Part shown: piece after piece, positions 60,578 through 64,000 of the stretch
Layout of the letters: every line of letters begins with the position of its first letter
Numbering within the stretch: the stretch's first letter is position 1
From: Amycolatopsis decaplanina DSM 44594
GTDB taxonomy: Bacteria; Actinomycetota; Actinomycetes; Mycobacteriales; Pseudonocardiaceae
NCBI RefSeq assembly: GCF_000342005.1
Contig: NZ_AOHO01000068.1
Span: 124,001-188,000, forward strand
Length of the DNA: 64,000 nt
Reading direction: 5' to 3'
Program-made: the position numbers and the translations under genes
Notes under the pieces: generated by a model
Database searches by the model: none
What the model was told of the DNA's origin: nothing
The model's input: only the letters and a program-made list of their open reading frames with translations

Positions 60578-61701
60578 CGATGATGCCTCCGGCCCACCAC
60601 GGAGTACAACGACGGCGGCAAGCGCACGAACAGCTTCGCCTCCTGCGCGAGGGAGCTTTCCTCGTCGAGGAAGCGCAGTACCGGCTCGGCCGAGGACCTG
60701 TCGAACAACGCCGCGAAGACCCGTTCGAGCTGAGCCGGTTCCCGGGCCACGACATCGAGGAGCGTGGCGTCGAACAACAGATGCCGCGGTTTGGGTCTCG
60801 GCAGGTCGAAAGGATGACCGCGAACCGCCAAGGATCTCGCGATCGCGGCACTGTCGGCTTGGATGCGGTGGAACGCGTATCCGGTCGACGCCTTCACCAG
60901 GCCGGCTTTGGTCCCGATGGCGAGGATCGAGCCGCATCTGCGGTCGACGGCCGAAGCGAAGAGCGGCAGGGAAGCGGACTCCTCACGGGTGACCGTGTAA
61001 TCCCGTAAGCCGAGAACCGTGGAGAGGTACTCGCGCAAAGCACTCCGCTGCTCCTTCGGACGCGGCACGCCCTGTGAATGTGGCGGCGCGAAGGAGGTGT
61101 GCTCGACCAGCGCTTCTTGAGGTCCCCTCGGCAACACGTAGACGAAGCTCGCGGCGCGGCCCTGGGAGGTGCGGAAGTCGAAGAAGGTGGGCACGGCCGA
61201 GTCGAACGCCGGGCCGGCCGTACACACGTGCCAGCCGCGGAAGATCAGCCAGCCGTCCACCTGGGCCGGACCGGGCCGGAGAACACTGTCGAACACCCAG
61301 TCGGCACGCAGGGATTCACCGTCCACGACGGCTTCCGCGCCCTCGCCAGCCTGACGGATCTCGGTGATCCGCCCGGGACGGAAGACGACATCACCGTGTC
61401 TCTCGGCCGACTTGGTGACCGCCGCCGCCAGATCATCGCCACGGACGAAGCGGTACTTGTATCGGCCGAGGCCGACGATCCGGCTACGGCCTGCCGCGTG
61501 CACGCGTAACCGGTCGAAGGTGCGCGACACCGCCTCGTCGAGAAGTCCCGGCTCGGCGGACCACGACGCCCAGCCGACGGTCGCGAGTGGCCGGCGGCCG
61601 TCGTCCACGACGACGATCGGCCCCAGTGGTTCCGGTCGTGCCACCAGATGTGCCACGAGGCTGAGACCACTGAGTCCTCCGCCTGCGATGAGGATCGTCA
61701 T
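60574..61701 (-). CDS. Lycopene-cyclase-family FAD enzyme
   Basis: This 375-aa protein begins MTILIAGGGLSGLSLVAHL, a dinucleotide-binding fold. It carries the family-like STGYAFHRIQADSAAIA near residue 285 and a C-terminal region typical of CrtY/CrtL-type cyclases. These convert lycopene to beta-carotene by a redox-neutral reaction needing reduced FAD. No other carotenoid gene is present in the window, so a related FAD enzyme on another substrate is possible. Two DevR-like boxes lie upstream. Confidence 0.75.
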   Translation of the reverse strand: MTILIAGGGLSGLSLVAHLVARPEPLGPIVVVDDGRRPLATVGWASWSAEPGLLDEAVSRTFDRLRVHAAGRSRIVGLGRYKYRFVRGDDLAAAVTKSAERHGDVVFRPGRITEIRQAGEGAEAVVDGESLRADWVFDSVLRPGPAQVDGWLIFRGWHVCTAGPAFDSAVPTFFDFRTSQGRAASFVYVLPRGPQEALVEHTSFAPPHSQGVPRPKEQRSALREYLSTVLGLRDYTVTREESASLPLFASAVDRRCGSILAIGTKAGLVKASTGYAFHRIQADSAAIARSLAVRGHPFDLPRPKPRHLLFDATLLDVVAREPAQLERVFAALFDRSSAEPVLRFLDEESSLAQEAKLFVRLPPSLYSVVGRRHHR

Positions 61702-61748
61702 CGATCGAGTGCACAGCTCCGCGCGTCCGCGCACCAGTGACCAGAGGC

Positions 61749-61762
61749 GCACCCGAGGTCCC
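61749..61762 (-). promoter_or_regulatory. DevR-like box
   Basis: The minus strand reads GGGACCTCGGGTGC. It lies 48 bp upstream of the cyclase-like gene and 22 bp from the box at 61771. Confidence 0.5.
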
Positions 61763-61770
61763 GCGAATCC

Positions 61771-61784
61771 GGGACCAACGGCAC
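61771..61784 (+). promoter_or_regulatory. DevR-like box
   Basis: GGGACCAACGGCAC lies 65 bp upstream of the USP start at 61849. Confidence 0.6.
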
Positions 61785-61848
61785 CGGACCACGCGCGTCC
61801 ACCCGCTTAGCTTTGGCCGCGTAGGGCGGTAGCGAGCGGAAAGAGCCG

Positions 61849-62751
61849 ATGATGAACCGAACTCTCCGGCCGACCGGGCCGATCGTGGTCGGCGCCGACG
61901 GATCCACCGGCGCACGTGCCGCCGCCACCTGGGGTATGCAGGCCGCCGACCGGCACGAGACCTCCCTAGAACTGTGGCACGCGCTGGGGATCCCCGACTA
62001 CTACCTGGGCAGCGTGCCGCCGACCGAGGAATTCCTGCGCAAGATCAAGAACCATGGGGAGACGATTCTCCGCGAAGCGGCGGAGACGGTCGGACACGCC
62101 CACGGCCCTGCTGTCAGGACCCACCTGTCCGATGATTCCGCGGCACCCGCGCTGATCAAGGCTTCCGACACCGCCCGGCTGATCGTCCTGGGTTCGACCG
62201 AGCACAGCCGCTTCACCGCGCTGTTCGGAGGATCGGTGACGACCGCCCTCGCCGGGCACGCGCGCTGTCCCGTGGTGTCGGTACGGGGCCACACCTGGGA
62301 CCTGCCCGATTCGTGGAAACGACCCGTCGTGGTCGGCGTCGACGGAAGCCCCGGCGCCGAGGTCGCGATCGCCGCCGCCTTCGACGAGGCATGCGTCCGG
62401 CGAGCGGATCTGGTCGCGGTGCACGCCTGGGAGGACGTCTCGGCTTTCCGCTCCTTCGGCGCTCCCGAGGGCAACTACGGCTGGGGTGCCTTCACGGAGT
62501 CCGCTCAACGGATGCTCACCCAGCAGGTGTCGAAGTACCGCGAGGGCTGTCCCGACGTCGAAGTGCACCAGGTCGTCGTGCACGACGAACCCCGCCAGGA
62601 ACTGCTGCGCTGGAGCGTCAAGGCCCAGCTGGTGGTCGTCGGCAGCCGGGGCCGTGGCGGGTTCCGTGGCCTCTTGCTCGGCTCGACCGGGCAAAGCCTG
62701 ATCCATCACGCCGCCTGCCCGGTGCTGATCGCCCGCACCGCGAAATCCTGA
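61849..62751 (+). CDS. Tandem universal stress protein
   Basis: This 300-aa protein has two Usp domains. The C-terminal one carries the complete motif VVGSRGRGGFRGLLLGS, while the first has VLGSTEHSRFTALFGGS. Two adjacent ATG codons (61849 and 61852) are possible starts behind GGAAAGAG. It is followed at 17 bp by a CBS-BON gene and is divergent from the cyclase-SulP operon. Confidence 0.9.
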   Translation: MMNRTLRPTGPIVVGADGSTGARAAATWGMQAADRHETSLELWHALGIPDYYLGSVPPTEEFLRKIKNHGETILREAAETVGHAHGPAVRTHLSDDSAAPALIKASDTARLIVLGSTEHSRFTALFGGSVTTALAGHARCPVVSVRGHTWDLPDSWKRPVVVGVDGSPGAEVAIAAAFDEACVRRADLVAVHAWEDVSAFRSFGAPEGNYGWGAFTESAQRMLTQQVSKYREGCPDVEVHQVVVHDEPRQELLRWSVKAQLVVVGSRGRGGFRGLLLGSTGQSLIHHAACPVLIARTAKS

Positions 62752-62768
62752 AACCGAAGGAGCGCCCC

Positions 62769-63434
62769 ATGTGCACCACTGTTTCCGAGGTCATGACCAC
62801 CGATCCGATCGCGGTGGCGCCGGACACCGGCTACAAGCGGATCGCCGCACTGATGGCGAGGCAGCGGATCAGCGCGGTGCCCGTCGTCGACGACTCCGGA
62901 GCGCCGGTCGGTGTGGTCTCCGAGGCGGATCTCCTTGCCCGGTTCCGCAGTCCCCGGCCTGCCTTGCTCGCCGGTCACCACGCCAGGGACGAGTCGCGCA
63001 AAGCGAAGGCCTTGCTCGCCAAGGATCTGATGACCGCACCCGTCGTGACGGTCGACGCGGGCGCCTCCCTCGCCGCCGCGGCCGTCCGGCTGGCCAAGAA
63101 GGACGTCCGGCGGCTGTTCGTCGTCGAGGACGCGAAACTCGTCGGTGTCGTGTCGCGCCGAGACCTGCTGTCCTCGTTCCGGCGCGCCGATCAGGAGATC
63201 CGTGGCGAGATCGAACGCGACGTACTCACCGGCGCTCTTCGGGTGACGCCGGGACAGGCGTCCGTCACGGTCACCGACGGTGTGGTGACGCTTCTCGGCA
63301 GGCTCGACAACCGCGGCGCCGTCGAACGCGCGGGCTCGCTCGCGAAAGAGGTCCCCGGTGTGGTCGAGGTCCGGAACCGGCTGGACTTCGTCTGGGACGA
63401 CGACGTCATCCGTCCCGCTTCCCTCGGCATCTGA
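62769..63434 (+). CDS. CBS-pair protein with C-terminal BON domain
   Basis: This 221-aa protein has VSEVMTTDPIAV and AKDLMTAPVVTV marking the CBS domains, and TDGVVTLLGRLDNR marking the BON domain. ATG 62769 has GAAGGAGCG upstream. It is the third CBS-BON protein of the window; each is co-transcribed with a different partner set (an exporter, a metal ATPase, or a USP). Confidence 0.88.
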   Translation: MCTTVSEVMTTDPIAVAPDTGYKRIAALMARQRISAVPVVDDSGAPVGVVSEADLLARFRSPRPALLAGHHARDESRKAKALLAKDLMTAPVVTVDAGASLAAAAVRLAKKDVRRLFVVEDAKLVGVVSRRDLLSSFRRADQEIRGEIERDVLTGALRVTPGQASVTVTDGVVTLLGRLDNRGAVERAGSLAKEVPGVVEVRNRLDFVWDDDVIRPASLGI

Positions 63435-63439
63435 GCGGC

Positions 63440-63453
63440 GGAACCTTCGCCCT
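63440..63453 (+). promoter_or_regulatory. Possible DevR-like box
   Basis: GGAACCTTCGCCCT has three mismatches to consensus. It lies about 200 bp upstream of the DoxX-like gene, farther than other boxes. Confidence 0.3.
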
Positions 63454-63649
63454 GTGCTCGGGATCCACCTGCCGGACCCATCGCGCTCTCCGTCGCGGTC
63501 GACCCGGCAGCCGATTCGCGCCTGCCGCGCGAGTCTCGCCGCCGCCCATGACGATGGCCTCGCGTACCCGGGCCTTTCGACCCCAGAGGCGCGCGCGATC
63601 TCGTAACAGACTCGAATCGACCACGAAGAGCCGAACAGAGGAGGATTCC

Positions 63650-64000
63650 ATGGCCACCACCGAAAGCGGGCACCGGCGGAACGTCCCCGTTCAGCACCCG
63701 GAAGTCCATGATGGATGGCCGGCAGGCGCCAAGAGCCTGGCCGTGCTCCGCATCGCCACCGGCCTGCTGTTCCTGTGGGCGTTCGTCGACAAGACCTTCG
63801 GTCTCGGTTACGCCACCACGTCCGGCAACGCCTGGGTCAACGGCGGCTCGCCGACGAAAGGCTTCTTGAGCCGGGTCGATGTCGGCCCGTTCGCCGAGAC
63901 GCTGCGCTCCTGGGGTGGCACCTGGTGGGCGGACTGGTTGTTCATGGTGGGCCTGCTCGGCATCGGCCTCGCCGTCACTTTGGGAGTGGGGATGCGGATC
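63650..64000 (+). CDS. DoxX/DoxD-like membrane protein (partial, runs off the window)
   Basis: The first 117 codons are present, starting at ATG 63650 behind AGAGGAGG. An N-terminal hydrophilic region precedes a helix in SLAVLRIATGLLFLWAFVDK, then TFGLGYATT, and a second helix in WLFMVGLLGIGLAVTLG. The pattern fits actinobacterial DoxX-type proteins, which are small quinone-linked or redox-stress membrane proteins. The 3' end is missing. Confidence 0.75.
   Translation, partial: MATTESGHRRNVPVQHPEVHDGWPAGAKSLAVLRIATGLLFLWAFVDKTFGLGYATTSGNAWVNGGSPTKGFLSRVDVGPFAETLRSWGGTWWADWLFMVGLLGIGLAVTLGVGMRI

Overview
The window comes from a high-GC actinomycete, most likely a Pseudonocardiales member such as Amycolatopsis. 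This rests on codon use, the many GTG starts with purine-rich Shine-Dalgarno sites, dense 4-nt gene overlaps and the protein families present. Species was not tested by any search. No rRNA, tRNA, CRISPR array or intact insertion sequence was seen.

Left end (1-6 kb). After the 3' tail of an unrecognised gene and a repeat-rich spacer lies a two-gene unit on the minus strand: a 130-aa small protein followed, with a 4-nt overlap, by an NB-ARC/TPR NLR-like protein. The small protein's C-terminus and the NLR's N-terminus share the motif GVQVGDHN, which resembles the RHIM-type amyloid signalling core. This looks like an NLR/effector pair. Next come a small unknown gene, an acetyl-CoA hydrolase/CoA-transferase gene and a truncated nitrate-transporter (narK-like) remnant.

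Main block (6-64 kb). Nearly everything fits one hypoxia/dormancy (DosR/DevR-type) regulon. The regulator DevR (55516-56178) and a DevS-like haem-GAF histidine kinase (56172-57896) are both encoded here, convergently. Surrounding genes match known DosR-regulon families: five tandem universal stress proteins, three CBS-BON proteins, an Rv1738-type protein, a DUF1918 (Rv0569-type) protein, a site-2 protease with CBS domains, three Acg-type nitroreductase-like proteins, a WS/DGAT, P-type ATPases, PEP synthase and alcohol dehydrogenase. Most intergenic regions carry a degenerate 14-bp palindrome of the form GGGACcttcGGCCC. Several occur as pairs 22-23 bp or 39-40 bp apart, start to start, as expected for DevR boxes on one face of the helix.

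Metabolic modules within the block are: a group 3b-type [NiFe]-hydrogenase operon with its own protease and a cyclic-nucleotide-binding protein (37.6-42.5 kb); class I fructose-bisphosphate aldolase with a GNAT acetyltransferase (42.7-44.1 kb); a long operon of acetate-CoA ligase, 2-oxoacid dehydrogenase E1 alpha/beta and E2, an acyl carrier protein, a TreT-like glycosyltransferase fused to a YHS domain, and GalT (44.2-52.1 kb); FtsH with SHOCT and WS/DGAT genes (29.4-34 kb); an Fe/Ni-type P1B-5 ATPase with a hemerythrin tail (19-21.3 kb); and a lycopene-cyclase-like/SulP/nitroreductase operon (58-61.7 kb). Together these suggest redox disposal (H2, ethanol), re-routing of acetyl units, storage lipid and trehalose, ion and metal export, and protein quality control during oxygen limitation.

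Intergenic spacers, chiefly at convergent gene ends, also hold several families of long near-perfect palindromes and a third dispersed 21-bp module. They look like lineage-specific terminators or mobile palindromic repeats.
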